Shown piece by piece: positions 43,713-51,942 of a stretch of 64,000 nucleotides of DNA. The position numbers and the translations under genes are program-made. The stretch is from Bacteroidales bacterium (GTDB lineage Bacteria > Bacteroidota > Bacteroidia > Bacteroidales > UBA932): contig JAFXPV010000007.1 of NCBI GenBank assembly GCA_017527625.1, positions 43,181 through 107,180 on the forward strand, given 5' to 3'. Every line of letters begins with the position of its first letter. Position 1 is the stretch's first letter. The notes under the pieces were generated by a model. That model was not told the origin of the DNA. It ran no database searches and saw only the letters and a program-made list of their open reading frames with translations.

Positions 43713-44987
43713 TTACTTTCCGCTGTATTTTCCGGCGAAGAGGACGACACCTGTATTTGATTCAACAATAAGGTAAAGGAAAGGCCGGTCAGCGTGGAAA
43801 ACGATAGGGCCTGCCGGAAGAGATGTAGTAAGGCCTCCGGCCGAGGTAACAGCTGCGGCTTCAGTACCATTTTCATCTACTTTTATGAAGGCATCTTGTT
43901 TTACATAACTCAAGAATATGTCAGTATCCGTCATTGCCTTGAAATCAGCCGTATGCTCATTAAAGGCAGAAGGCATTCCCATAGCAGATAAAATATCGTT
44001 CAGTTCGAAGCTGAATTGTGTTTCAAATTTCGGAAGCCATAAATCTACCATATAATGGCGAAGGGAGAAGTCTTTCACAGTCTTACCTTTGAGTGAGTCC
44101 GTAACATCCTCGAGCGAGTGCCCTTCGTCGGGGAGGATTATCATCATATTGAACGCTCCATTTCCATAAGGGATTTTCACTGCAGTAAAGACATCATTGC
44201 CCAGACAATATAGTTCTATATTATTCTTCATCATCTGGACATTCTTCTTCTCTCCATTCTCAAGAGTAAAAGGTTCTGTCGAAGTATTCTCCTTCTGGAA
44301 CTTGCATTTCTTTGCCCACTCTCCATTGAAATAAACGGCATTCATAAGATAGACGAGCATATCGGGATTCACTTCCTTGATGATTTCCGGTATAAGGCCG
44401 TTTGTCTGGTCAGAACACCACTCATTAATCTTATCAGCTGTGCCAAGTCTGTCTGTAAAGTCCATATTGGATACCTCCGCTTCATAGAACTTGCTTACTG
44501 TTGTCTTGTAGGCGTCATGCAAGGAATACTTTTGATTCACCACGATTGCATTCGCAATGGAAAGAGTCGTTTGCTTATCAAGGGTTGGCAATTGTTTCAG
44601 CATTGACATGCAGAACTCATTGACAGAATCCACTTCGCCGGATCCATAGCCGAGTACATTGCAGATCTCGTCTGCCGTTTTACCCTGAGCTCCATCCAAA
44701 ACCATCCCAAGAAGGAACTGAACACTAAGAGGGGAAATGATGAAGTCCTCTTTGCTCCCCTTGTTGATTCTGTCAAGTAGTTCAAAGGTGAAAGTGTTGC
44801 CTTTTTTAAGGAAATCGGCAGATTTAGTCGAAAGCTCCAGCGACTTATAGGGATTATCATCTTTGGACCTCCTATCTCCAGCATTGAGTATTTCCTCGTA
44901 ATCAATGTATGATTCACTTGACTTCTCGCAAGAAACGTTTCCCAACAGGAAAACTGCGAACACTGCGATAATTGCTAAACGTTTCAT
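43713..44987 (-). CDS. Serpin family protease inhibitor (lipoprotein)
   Basis: 424 residues, lipobox GNVSC (Cys20). The serpin body is clear: NTFTFELLDRINKGSKEDF, ISPLSVQFLLGMVLDGAQG, LMNAVYFNGEWAKKC, and the C-terminal signature FHADRPFLYLIV. The hinge reads DENGTEAAAVTSAGG, with G-T-E-A-A-A at P15-P10, the inhibitory type. By alignment with antitrypsin the scissile bond is Thr-Ser (TT-SLPAG). Secreted and lipid-anchored. Neighbour of a C10 protease, three genes away. Two CATG sites lie in it. Confidence 0.9.
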   Translation of the reverse strand: MKRLAIIAVFAVFLLGNVSCEKSSESYIDYEEILNAGDRRSKDDNPYKSLELSTKSADFLKKGNTFTFELLDRINKGSKEDFIISPLSVQFLLGMVLDGAQGKTADEICNVLGYGSGEVDSVNEFCMSMLKQLPTLDKQTTLSIANAIVVNQKYSLHDAYKTTVSKFYEAEVSNMDFTDRLGTADKINEWCSDQTNGLIPEIIKEVNPDMLVYLMNAVYFNGEWAKKCKFQKENTSTEPFTLENGEKKNVQMMKNNIELYCLGNDVFTAVKIPYGNGAFNMMIILPDEGHSLEDVTDSLKGKTVKDFSLRHYMVDLWLPKFETQFSFELNDILSAMGMPSAFNEHTADFKAMTDTDIFLSYVKQDAFIKVDENGTEAAAVTSAGGLTTSLPAGPIVFHADRPFLYLIVESNTGVVLFAGKYSGK

Positions 44988-45127
44988 AGTAATATGTTTA
45001 CACTTCTGCTAAGATAACCCCCAAAACCCTGAAATACGTCACCTTGTCGAGCTTTTTTTTACGGAATCCGAAGCAAAAGGTGAAGAGGAATGCTCCTGCG
45101 GCCCGCGATGCTATCGGCGGCGCACAC

Positions 45128-45156
45128 TTTTCGCCAGAACCCAACTTTCACGGATT
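45128..45156 (+). repeat. Dispersed repeat R1, copy 2
   Basis: Direct copy of 42529-42557; its 3' half is also the left arm of the palindrome at 45138-45175. Confidence 0.6.
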
Positions 45157-45175
45157 AATCCGTGAAAGTTGGGTT
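45138..45175. repeat. Perfect 38-bp palindrome
   Basis: AACCCAACTTTCACGGATT followed directly by its exact reverse complement, with no spacer. There is no T-tract on either side, so it is not a standard terminator; it lies between the serpin and the lipoprotein gene downstream of both. Confidence 0.9.
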
Positions 45176-45243
45176 TGGGTAGGATGGGCATCAGGGCGAT
45201 TTCTTTCCAGGATCCAGACTAAACAACCGCCCGCTCCGCAAGT

Positions 45244-45963
45244 TTACCTGTCGATGACAATGTCGATGAAGTAGCTATAATAATCTTTAGTCTTTGCGGA
45301 ATGAGCGACTGCTTTCTTGACAGATACTACATTTCCATCAAATAAAGCCTTTGTACATTCTGGATATAAAGCCCCCTTTTTTCTGTCTTTTGATTGTCCC
45401 ACAGTAAACGGATCCTTGTTCCAAAATGCCACTATTTCATGCGTCGAATCGTCACCGAATAATGTTGGACATGTGATTTTATATGTAAGATATTCTTGAA
45501 CACCATTTATTGCAGGAATAATAAACTGACTAAACAGGTAGCAATAACCATCTTTTACTGAATCTTCTTCCCCACAGTAGGTTAATGTCCCCACGAATTG
45601 CTCGTTAAATTTTGCAATTGTAAAATATGGACGATAAACATCGGGCGTGAAATCCTTTGTAGCCTTGTAGTTATAGATGGTGTTATCCCAAGAATTATCA
45701 GGATTGGATAATACTATATCTAAGTTATATCTTTCTGGATTGATGGTTCCAGGCCACACCAGCAAATCTTTGTCTTCTTCCATCATCCATCTCTCTTCGG
45801 CTAACGGAACAATCAGATCTTTCCCTGCAGCATCCCTAAAACTAATTGTAAGCCAGTAAAAATCCTGTGGGAAAGATTCTGAAACCTCCATATCAACCTT
45901 ACTGCAACAAGACAGAGATAAAAAGATAATGATAATGACACCTACGTATTGAACTGTTTTCAT
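45244..45963 (-). CDS. Island lipoprotein 2
   Basis: 239 residues, signal peptide MKTVQYVGVIIIIFLSLSCC with tandem Cys19/Cys20, the lipobox Cys being one of them. The mature protein is probably mostly beta (FYWLTISFRDAAGKDLIV, TYKITCPTLFGDDSTHEIV). No family recognised. CATG sites at 45438 and 45470. It lies between the serpin and the C10 protease, all on the minus strand. Confidence 0.75.
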   Translation of the reverse strand: MKTVQYVGVIIIIFLSLSCCSKVDMEVSESFPQDFYWLTISFRDAAGKDLIVPLAEERWMMEEDKDLLVWPGTINPERYNLDIVLSNPDNSWDNTIYNYKATKDFTPDVYRPYFTIAKFNEQFVGTLTYCGEEDSVKDGYCYLFSQFIIPAINGVQEYLTYKITCPTLFGDDSTHEIVAFWNKDPFTVGQSKDRKKGALYPECTKALFDGNVVSVKKAVAHSAKTKDYYSYFIDIVIDR

Positions 45964-46033
45964 TTTCGGTTTTATTAGCTAAGATGCAAATGATTATGTG
46001 TTCGTTGCATATTGTGAATAAAATTCGCCTTAT

Positions 46034-47497
46034 CTATGGGACATTGACATATATATCATGCCGTAAATTCTGATAGTTACCATAAGGACTATTGACACTA
46101 TCGCCTAAATACCATGTATTGTTGGATCCTTTACCCCAATTCATATGGAAATGAATACTAACAATTCCACCATCTATTCCTGGATTGCTTAATGAATACA
46201 TTCCTTGGGTAAAAGATCCCGCACCGTACGGTTGATTTTCCGAAAAGAATTGTATTTGGTTCATAAGACTTTCGCGGACGCCGTCGCAAACCCAAAAATG
46301 GCCCGTAGGATGAGTAGGATCCTTCCCTTGCATTATAACAGGATTGCCATGACATAAGAGAGTATCTCTTACTCTATTATAATTGTGGCTTACAGAAGAT
46401 ACATTGTATCCCAAAGAATCTAACCCTGTACATAGCTTAGTAATTGTGGTTGAAGAAGTGCTATCTGAATTGTAGACCATTTGGAATTTCTGGCCTAACA
46501 TTCCCATCAATTGCGGCTGCCTATGATACGAATGCCAACTTGGAAGACGGGGTATCTGACTCCAATAAAAAACTTCACCTTTCCATGTCAGTGTAACAGG
46601 AAAGCGGTGAAAATACATCACTTGCCCTGCAGCAACTGCACCGCATCCTGCAATTGAGTTAGGGCAAGAATCACCAAATGGTGATTCTTGATACCACTCC
46701 GTATTAAGTAATGGTCCACTTTGAGTTACTTCATTATAAAGCCTATAACCGATCAGAGTTTCATTCAACGCCGAATGGTTTTGTTCTGCGGAATAACAGA
46801 TCGCTTCATAATAGCTCTCTAAATCCAAGTCTGTAAATAAATCTTCAACGAAACTCACTGGGAGGAATACCCAGCCGTCACTACCATATACTTGTTGGAG
46901 CGAATCTATGCGATCCCAGCAATAATCCTCGCCGATGCTACGGGTCTGCGGCCGGCGGGCAGCAAGAAGTTCTTGTGCTGGATCAACGAAGGTACCATCA
47001 TATCTTGCCCAGAGATCCTGCATCTGTGCTTTCGTCGCATTGTCAAGCGAACTGCTGTTCTTGATGCCGACTTTCGTCTCATCCAGCCACACATCAACAG
47101 GGCCCATATCATCTTGAAGGATGAAAGATCCTTCGTCTGAATAGGCCAGGATAGGATAATAGTTTCTTGTTGAGCCAACAATAACAAAGCCGCCTCCCTC
47201 ATAATTGAAGACATACATGAGATTCTGGCCATCCTCTCTGATTGTCTCAGAAGAACTGATCATCTTCGTGCTTGAGAATGCACCCTTAGTTTGAGGAATG
47301 TCACCACCATTGGAACGGGCAAACATATTTGCTATTCCGATTGCTTCGTTTTGAGTGACATTAACATCGCGGACAATTGAAGATGTCTTCTTATTAACAC
47401 CAACAGATTCTGTATCAAGACCGGTAGTTTCGATACCATTACAGGCCATCAGCAGCATTGCTGCAAATGACATAACAACAAAGAATAACTTTTTCAT
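46034..47497 (-). CDS. C10 family (streptopain-like) cysteine protease
   Basis: 487 residues from MKKLFFVVMSFAAMLLMACN (lipid Cys19), better than the 15-codon longer ORF. N-terminal inhibitory propeptide of the Spi/peptidase C10 type (NVTQNEAIGIANMFARS, YVFNYEGGGFVIVGSTRNYY). Catalytic Cys in SIAGCGAVAAGQVMYFH and His in HPTGHFWVCDGV, ending NMNWGKGS-like. Relatives include SpeB, interpain and Bacteroides Bfp. Followed downstream by a lipoprotein, preceded by a DUF3244 gene whose start overlaps nothing; the C10 start follows that gene by 41 bases. Confidence 0.9.
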   Translation of the reverse strand: MKKLFFVVMSFAAMLLMACNGIETTGLDTESVGVNKKTSSIVRDVNVTQNEAIGIANMFARSNGGDIPQTKGAFSSTKMISSSETIREDGQNLMYVFNYEGGGFVIVGSTRNYYPILAYSDEGSFILQDDMGPVDVWLDETKVGIKNSSSLDNATKAQMQDLWARYDGTFVDPAQELLAARRPQTRSIGEDYCWDRIDSLQQVYGSDGWVFLPVSFVEDLFTDLDLESYYEAICYSAEQNHSALNETLIGYRLYNEVTQSGPLLNTEWYQESPFGDSCPNSIAGCGAVAAGQVMYFHRFPVTLTWKGEVFYWSQIPRLPSWHSYHRQPQLMGMLGQKFQMVYNSDSTSSTTITKLCTGLDSLGYNVSSVSHNYNRVRDTLLCHGNPVIMQGKDPTHPTGHFWVCDGVRESLMNQIQFFSENQPYGAGSFTQGMYSLSNPGIDGGIVSIHFHMNWGKGSNNTWYLGDSVNSPYGNYQNLRHDIYVNVP

Positions 47498-47538
47498 AGT
47501 CTTTGGTTTTAATTGGTTAATCAAGAATCGGTACTTAA

Positions 47539-47907
47539 TCAAAGAATGAATTCACCATAATAGGACTGCCCGGAAAGGAGGACGATATCCAGTCGGTATA
47601 ATCCGGAATTACCGCTGATGGGGATGAAGATTACGCCGAATGAGGTGTCGAAGACTGTCTCATAATCATCACCGGCAGTTGAGGTGAGTGTTACATTCGC
47701 ATTCCCTATCGAAGAATAGCAGCTGAGTATTACATAGGAACCCTGAATTTGGGCATAGAAAGGAATCTGCTCGGGTGAACGGGTTTCGCCTGAGTCGGGA
47801 TCTGATATTATAATAACAGGCAACTCACCATCTGTTTTTGCTGCCAAACTGATAGTTAAGAAAATAACTAAAAAGGTTGCTAATAGTGACTTAAAATAAG
47901 ATTTCAT
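47539..47907 (-). CDS. DUF3244 secreted protein
   Basis: 122 residues with a signal peptide (FKSLLATFLVIFLTISLAAK). Conserved DUF3244 features include PVIIISDPDSGETRS, an aromatic strand FYAQIQGSYVILSCYS and C-terminal GLYRLDIVLLSGQSYYGEF. Ig-like fold in the family. It is next to and in front of a C10 protease, in the same transcript; the family's role is unknown, and a structural or inhibitory relation to C10 is a guess. Its start codon is in a CATG. Confidence 0.85.
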   Translation of the reverse strand: MKSYFKSLLATFLVIFLTISLAAKTDGELPVIIISDPDSGETRSPEQIPFYAQIQGSYVILSCYSSIGNANVTLTSTAGDDYETVFDTSFGVIFIPISGNSGLYRLDIVLLSGQSYYGEFIL

Positions 47908-48081
47908 GGTAACATGTGTTTTGTGGGTTTGCTTTTAGCAAAGTTAGGCAGAATGTTAGCCGGATGGGTTAACATCAATCTAACAAAAAACCAACAAAGA
48001 GGAGGGCAACATCTTGTTGTTCAGTATGTTGCGAAATGAGTCCAAAACGAAAATCTAACAAGCCCCAACTGGAGCGCCGGA

Positions 48082-49740
48082 TCAGAAGTATTTGAGGTAT
48101 TTTTCTTTATCCTTTACATCTGAAGCTTCAATCTTTGATTTGAGACGACTCTTGCGCATATATAAAGCATCAGGAGTCTTTTCTGAAAGAAGTATAGATA
48201 TGGTTTTGGTGTCGTAACCGACGACGTAATAACAGAATAACTGATATTCAATCTCAGTAAGATTCGGGTAGTCTTTGCGGAAAATAGTTATGATTCCATT
48301 TGTTTCTTTATCAATGATTTTCTCGAATCTGTGTTCTGTTTCTTCCTCTCCTTTTATTACTTTGAATATTTCTTGTATATGATTGTAGGCTGCGATTCCT
48401 TTGACGCCGCTGACAATATTTCTATCGTAGGTTTCATATATTTTGGCATATTCTTGAAAACGTTCCCGGAACATGCCAAAAATCTTAGTCTGAAGATTGT
48501 CTATCTTATCATCAGCAGTTTTTTGAATTGCCGCCACCTTTTCTTTGATATACTCAAGATCCGAGAGGACATGTAAATGCCGTTCTCTATACCGCTTGAT
48601 AATAAATAATCCAATGCCTATAAGCAGGAGAATAAGAGAGAATGATGTCATACTAATCAGTACAGATATCAATTTATTGTTGTCGGCCTTCGCTTTCTGC
48701 TGAGCAGCTAATGACAAATAATAATCTCTCTGGGTTATTGATAGGGACTGACGGAGTACTTGTTCCTCGACCTCTGCCGCATAAGTCATGGCATCGTTAA
48801 GGTATTCGTATGCTTCTTGATATAATCCTTCTTTCTTCTTAATCTTGCCCATCCACGATGCTATGATTCCTGTAATGGTTGAATCTTGTTGTTCCAATGC
48901 TTTGAACAGAGCTTCTGATTCAGTTTCATTGCCACAACACCATAATGTGTATGCATAGGCGGCTGCCGACTCTTTTGTAAGATTCGCTCCTGCTTTTATG
49001 GCATCTTCGAACAATGATTTTGTCCTTTGATAATCTGAGACATCGCGCAATGCCAGCAAATATGCATAATGATAGAGACTTTTGGCCTTTAAAGACTGCC
49101 TTAAATCCGGAATGGCAAGCAGCGATTGAAATAATGAATCGGACTGGTCATACTCCTTTAGGTTCATACAGCTAATAGCTTTTCTGTATGTGGCGCCTCT
49201 TATAAGCGAAGAATCCCCCGATGCTTCGAAATATCTCAAAGCTTCGTCCACGCAACGTCCTTCCTCAACAACATTGTAGTTGCGGTTGTAGGCGTCCGCC
49301 ATGGCGATGTAGACTCTGCCTTTGTATTTGTCATCGAAAGACGTCTGTCCATCCTCGAGGGCCTGAGTGAGGGCGAGGATGGATTCGGTGTATCTGCCGG
49401 CATTACCGTGGATTCGTCCGAGATAGTAATAGCTCTGCATCTTCTGGTCCGGGTCGCCATGCTTCGAGTAGTAATTCACGGCATCCATTATCACAGAGAC
49501 GTCGGTGGTGTCGATGTAGCATTTGTCGAGAGCCTTGCTGTGAAGAAGAGAATAGTGAGCCTTGATGCTCTCGGCCTTGACGCCACTCATATCAAGTCCG
49601 TCTATGGCCGCAAGCGCTGCCTGAGGGTCAGCATCGACGTAGCTGTCGATTTCATCAAGACTGTTCCGGATATCGGAGGATTTGCAGGCAGTGAGCGCTG
49701 CAAGAAAAAACAGGAAAAAGGAGGCAATCTGTCGTTTCAT
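48082..49740 (-). CDS. TPR-transmembrane-HTH regulator (lipoprotein N-terminus)
   Basis: 552 residues from MKRQIASFFLFFLAALTAC (Cys19). N-terminal TPR-like helical repeats (LDKCYIDTTDVSVIMDAVNY, YLGRIHGNAGRYTES, KSLYHYAYLLALRDV), one span (LISVLISMTSFSLILLLIG, about 370-389), a cytosolic coiled coil (LHVLSDLEYIKEKVAAIQKT), and a C-terminal LuxR-like HTH (LTEIEYQLFCYYVVGYDTKT, SILLSEKTPDALYMRKSRLK). Fits the one-component membrane regulators of Bacteroidota. The only regulator in the island, oriented with the proteases; likely controls them. Confidence 0.83.
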   Translation of the reverse strand: MKRQIASFFLFFLAALTACKSSDIRNSLDEIDSYVDADPQAALAAIDGLDMSGVKAESIKAHYSLLHSKALDKCYIDTTDVSVIMDAVNYYSKHGDPDQKMQSYYYLGRIHGNAGRYTESILALTQALEDGQTSFDDKYKGRVYIAMADAYNRNYNVVEEGRCVDEALRYFEASGDSSLIRGATYRKAISCMNLKEYDQSDSLFQSLLAIPDLRQSLKAKSLYHYAYLLALRDVSDYQRTKSLFEDAIKAGANLTKESAAAYAYTLWCCGNETESEALFKALEQQDSTITGIIASWMGKIKKKEGLYQEAYEYLNDAMTYAAEVEEQVLRQSLSITQRDYYLSLAAQQKAKADNNKLISVLISMTSFSLILLLIGIGLFIIKRYRERHLHVLSDLEYIKEKVAAIQKTADDKIDNLQTKIFGMFRERFQEYAKIYETYDRNIVSGVKGIAAYNHIQEIFKVIKGEEETEHRFEKIIDKETNGIITIFRKDYPNLTEIEYQLFCYYVVGYDTKTISILLSEKTPDALYMRKSRLKSKIEASDVKDKEKYLKYF

Positions 49741-50072
49741 AAAAATGCAATAATGCAACTATGAAAGTTACGGCAAATACTTCGGATTTGTCACCCTAGT
49801 CGGCAATCTGTTAGATTATTTTTATTGTCCCAATTTGCAGCAGGCAGATAATCAGGATATTGACTTTGAGCCGATGACGGGTTTTGAAAGATTGTCACTT
49901 CTTGGTCGGCAATAATGCGGCGGGCTGCCCCGATCCAAAATGCGCGAGCGAGGCAAGCAGAATCGGATTCCTGGCCTTCAAATACGACTTTGCTGCACTT
50001 AGCTCACAACTGTACACCGCCACGTTCCTCTCCTTCTTCCCAATTATTTTACGTTTCATTGCTTGAAGATTG
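49741..50072. other. Gap between regulator and yraN
   Basis: Holds a 54-codon reading frame (49895-50059, minus) and otherwise nothing recognisable. Marks the right edge of the island. Confidence 0.4.
49895..50059 (-). CDS. Possible small ORF, 54 aa
   Basis: Reads MKRKIIGKKERNVAVYSCEL then SAAKSYLKARNPILLASLAH and FGSGQPAALLPTKK. It lies 13 bases after yraN in the same direction. No family known to me; it may be real, a remnant, or a dispersed repeat in Bacteroidales. Confidence 0.3.
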   Translation of the reverse strand: MKRKIIGKKERNVAVYSCELSAAKSYLKARNPILLASLAHFGSGQPAALLPTKK

Positions 50073-50471
50073 TCAGTAACAGATCCGGCCAAGCGGGCTG
50101 CAGCTCGGCAGTGGCTTCACCGGCAGGAAGGCGGAGGGGATATAGGTGATGCGGGGACCGTCGCTGCAGAACAGGACGGTTACGACGTCGAAGAATATTT
50201 CTTTGCCGGTGGGGTTCTCGGCTATGAAGCGGCGGGCGGCCTTGACCAGTTTGCCGCATTTGGCCGCCGTCATATTGTCGAGGGGGTCGAAGCCGTCGCG
50301 CTCGTCGAGGCTCTTGACTTCGACGACGCGTATGGAGCTGCCGTCATCCATCACGAGGTCGATCTCATAATGTTCGCTGCGCCAGTTGCGGGCAAGCAGA
50401 GCCATTCCCATTTTTTGCAGATAGTCCAGTGCCGCGTCTTCTCCGTTATGTCCCAGTTCGCTTCTTTCCAT
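50073..50471 (-). CDS. yraN: YraN (UPF0102) nuclease-fold protein
   Basis: 132 residues from MERSELGHNGEDAALDYLQ. Has the PD-(D/E)xK-like core of UPF0102: HYEIDLVMDDGSSIRVVEVK with Asp and Glu-x-Lys, and DVVTVLFCSDGPRITYIPS at the end. Function unestablished; it probably acts on DNA or RNA. The last gene of the lpx run, 87 bases after the WbqC gene. Confidence 0.85.
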   Translation of the reverse strand: MERSELGHNGEDAALDYLQKMGMALLARNWRSEHYEIDLVMDDGSSIRVVEVKSLDERDGFDPLDNMTAAKCGKLVKAARRFIAENPTGKEIFFDVVTVLFCSDGPRITYIPSAFLPVKPLPSCSPLGRICY

Positions 50472-50558
50472 ACTGCAAGATAGCGACAGATGCAATGTCG
50501 GCCGCGACCTGCATCGTCAGCCGGCGGTGATTTTTCTGATTACAGAATCGGGGACGGC

Positions 50559-51188
50559 TTAAGCCTTCAGGAAGTCGGCTGCCTGCGGGCCTTCGTGGAA
50601 CAGCAGGTCCAAAATAGACAAGTTGGATATGAATCCGGATTTGCCCGAAAAAATCTGGTAATAGGGCTTGGTTTCGAAAACTGGATTTTCTTTTGACTTG
50701 GGATGGATCCTGCTGCGGAAATCCAGCTGGCCGGCGTCCTTGACGAAGCTGTCAGTGGTGAGTATCTCGCACCTCAGCTCCATCTCCGCGGCGATATGCC
50801 GGGTGAGGGCTGTGTTGAGGTCGAAGAGCTTCTCGGGCCGCGACTGCAGGATGGCGTCGATGCCGTCCCAGTAATACTCGAAGAAAGGGGAGGAGCGGTA
50901 GGCCGAGATGATTGCGATGCGGTGCTGGTGAAGCCACTCGCGGGAATAGTCGATGCGGATGTCACGCACGCTGCCGCTGCGTATGTTGTCGTGGCAGACC
51001 GGAATCTGCAGGGCCTGGACTCCCCCGGCGGAATAGATGGCGCAGCGGTTGCGCCAGGATTGTTTCTGATAGCTCTCGCAAGCGTCGACGGCCACAGCCG
51101 GGAAGCAGGCCAGGATGTGGAAGTACTCAATGGGCGGGAAGTAAGCAGTGCCCAGCAGCGGAATGCCGGCGTTACCTGACGATTCCAC
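50559..51188 (-). CDS. WbqC family protein
   Basis: 209 residues, GTG start (no ATG in the region). Family markers TAYFPPIEYFHILACFP, SWRNRCAIYSAGGVQALQIPV, EYYWDGIDAIL and KPYYQIFSGKSGFISNLSIL fit WbqC. The family is linked to surface glycan synthesis, with unproven activity. The gene overlaps lpxA by 17 bases. Confidence 0.87.
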   Translation of the reverse strand: MESSGNAGIPLLGTAYFPPIEYFHILACFPAVAVDACESYQKQSWRNRCAIYSAGGVQALQIPVCHDNIRSGSVRDIRIDYSREWLHQHRIAIISAYRSSPFFEYYWDGIDAILQSRPEKLFDLNTALTRHIAAEMELRCEILTTDSFVKDAGQLDFRSRIHPKSKENPVFETKPYYQIFSGKSGFISNLSILDLLFHEGPQAADFLKA

Positions 51189-51942
51189 GTTTGGAAGCTT
51201 TTACGAAGTCGACGATGGTCCTGGCGTGCTTGTCGTCGGGGAACATCTCCTCGATGATGCGGCAGGCGTCGTTGACGTTGTTGCCTGCGTCGTAGAGGAT
51301 CGTGTACACCCTCTTGATGGTGTCGATCTCTGCGAGCGTGAATCCACGGCGGCGCAGGCCGACGATGTTGATGCCTTCGTAGGCGATGGGATTGCGGGCG
51401 GCCAGGATGTAGGGAGGGATGTCCTTGTTGACTGCGCTGGCTCCGCCGACCATTGCGTGCGCGCCGATGCGCGAGAACTGGTGAATCATCGTACCTCCGC
51501 CTACTATGCCCCAGTCGTCGATGTCAGTCTCTCCTGCGATGCCGCAGTGGCTGACGAGGATACAGTTGTCGCCGATGCGGCAGTCGTGTGCCACGTGAGC
51601 GTAGGACATCACAAGGCAGTTGTTGCCGATCTTGGTGAGCGCCTTGCCGCTGGCTGCGGTGCCGCGGTTGATGGTGGCGCACTCCCTGATGGTCGTGTTG
51701 TCGCCAATCTCCACATAAGTCACCTCACCGTGGAATTTGAGGTCCTGGGGGATGGCGCCGACCACTGCCCCGGGGAATACCTTGCAGTTCTTTCCGAGCC
51801 TGACGTGGTCGAATATGACTGCGTGCGGGCCTATCCAGCTGCCGTCGCCGATGGCTACGTCAGCGGCAATGTAGGCAAAAGGTTCTATGGTGACATCCTG
51901 TCCGACCTTGGCGTCGGGGTGAACATAATACATATCGCTCAT
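51172..51942 (-). CDS. lpxA: UDP-N-acetylglucosamine acyltransferase
   Basis: 256 residues from [17 protein letters not shown]. First step of lipid A: acylates UDP-GlcNAc. Left-handed beta helix of hexapeptide repeats (VTIEPFAYIAADVAIGDGSW, ITKIGNNCLVMSYAHVAHD), catalytic His in MSYAHVAHDC, then the helical C-terminus TIKRVYTILYDAGNNVNDAC. ATGA overlap with lpxC. Confidence 0.95.
   Translation of the reverse strand: MSDMYYVHPDAKVGQDVTIEPFAYIAADVAIGDGSWIGPHAVIFDHVRLGKNCKVFPGAVVGAIPQDLKFHGEVTYVEIGDNTTIRECATINRGTAASGKALTKIGNNCLVMSYAHVAHDCRIGDNCILVSHCGIAGETDIDDWGIVGGGTMIHQFSRIGAHAMVGGASAVNKDIPPYILAARNPIAYEGINIVGLRRRGFTLAEIDTIKRVYTILYDAGNNVNDACRIIEEMFPDDKHARTIVDFVKASKRGIVR

Larger units (their letters stand above)
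44988..45243. other. Intergenic gap with 38-bp palindrome
   Basis: Contains R1 copy 2 and the perfect palindrome. A GC-rich ACCGCCCGCTCCGC stretch lies near 45227. No ORF of note. Confidence 0.55.

Noticed and set aside
45138..45175. Palindrome as an ordinary rho-independent terminator
   Set aside because: No T-tract follows on either strand and there is no loop; a 19-bp perfect arm is much longer than the window's terminators.
42465..50072. Integrative element with transposase or integrase
   Set aside because: No transposase, integrase or mobilisation gene could be read in the island, and no tRNA lies at its edges.
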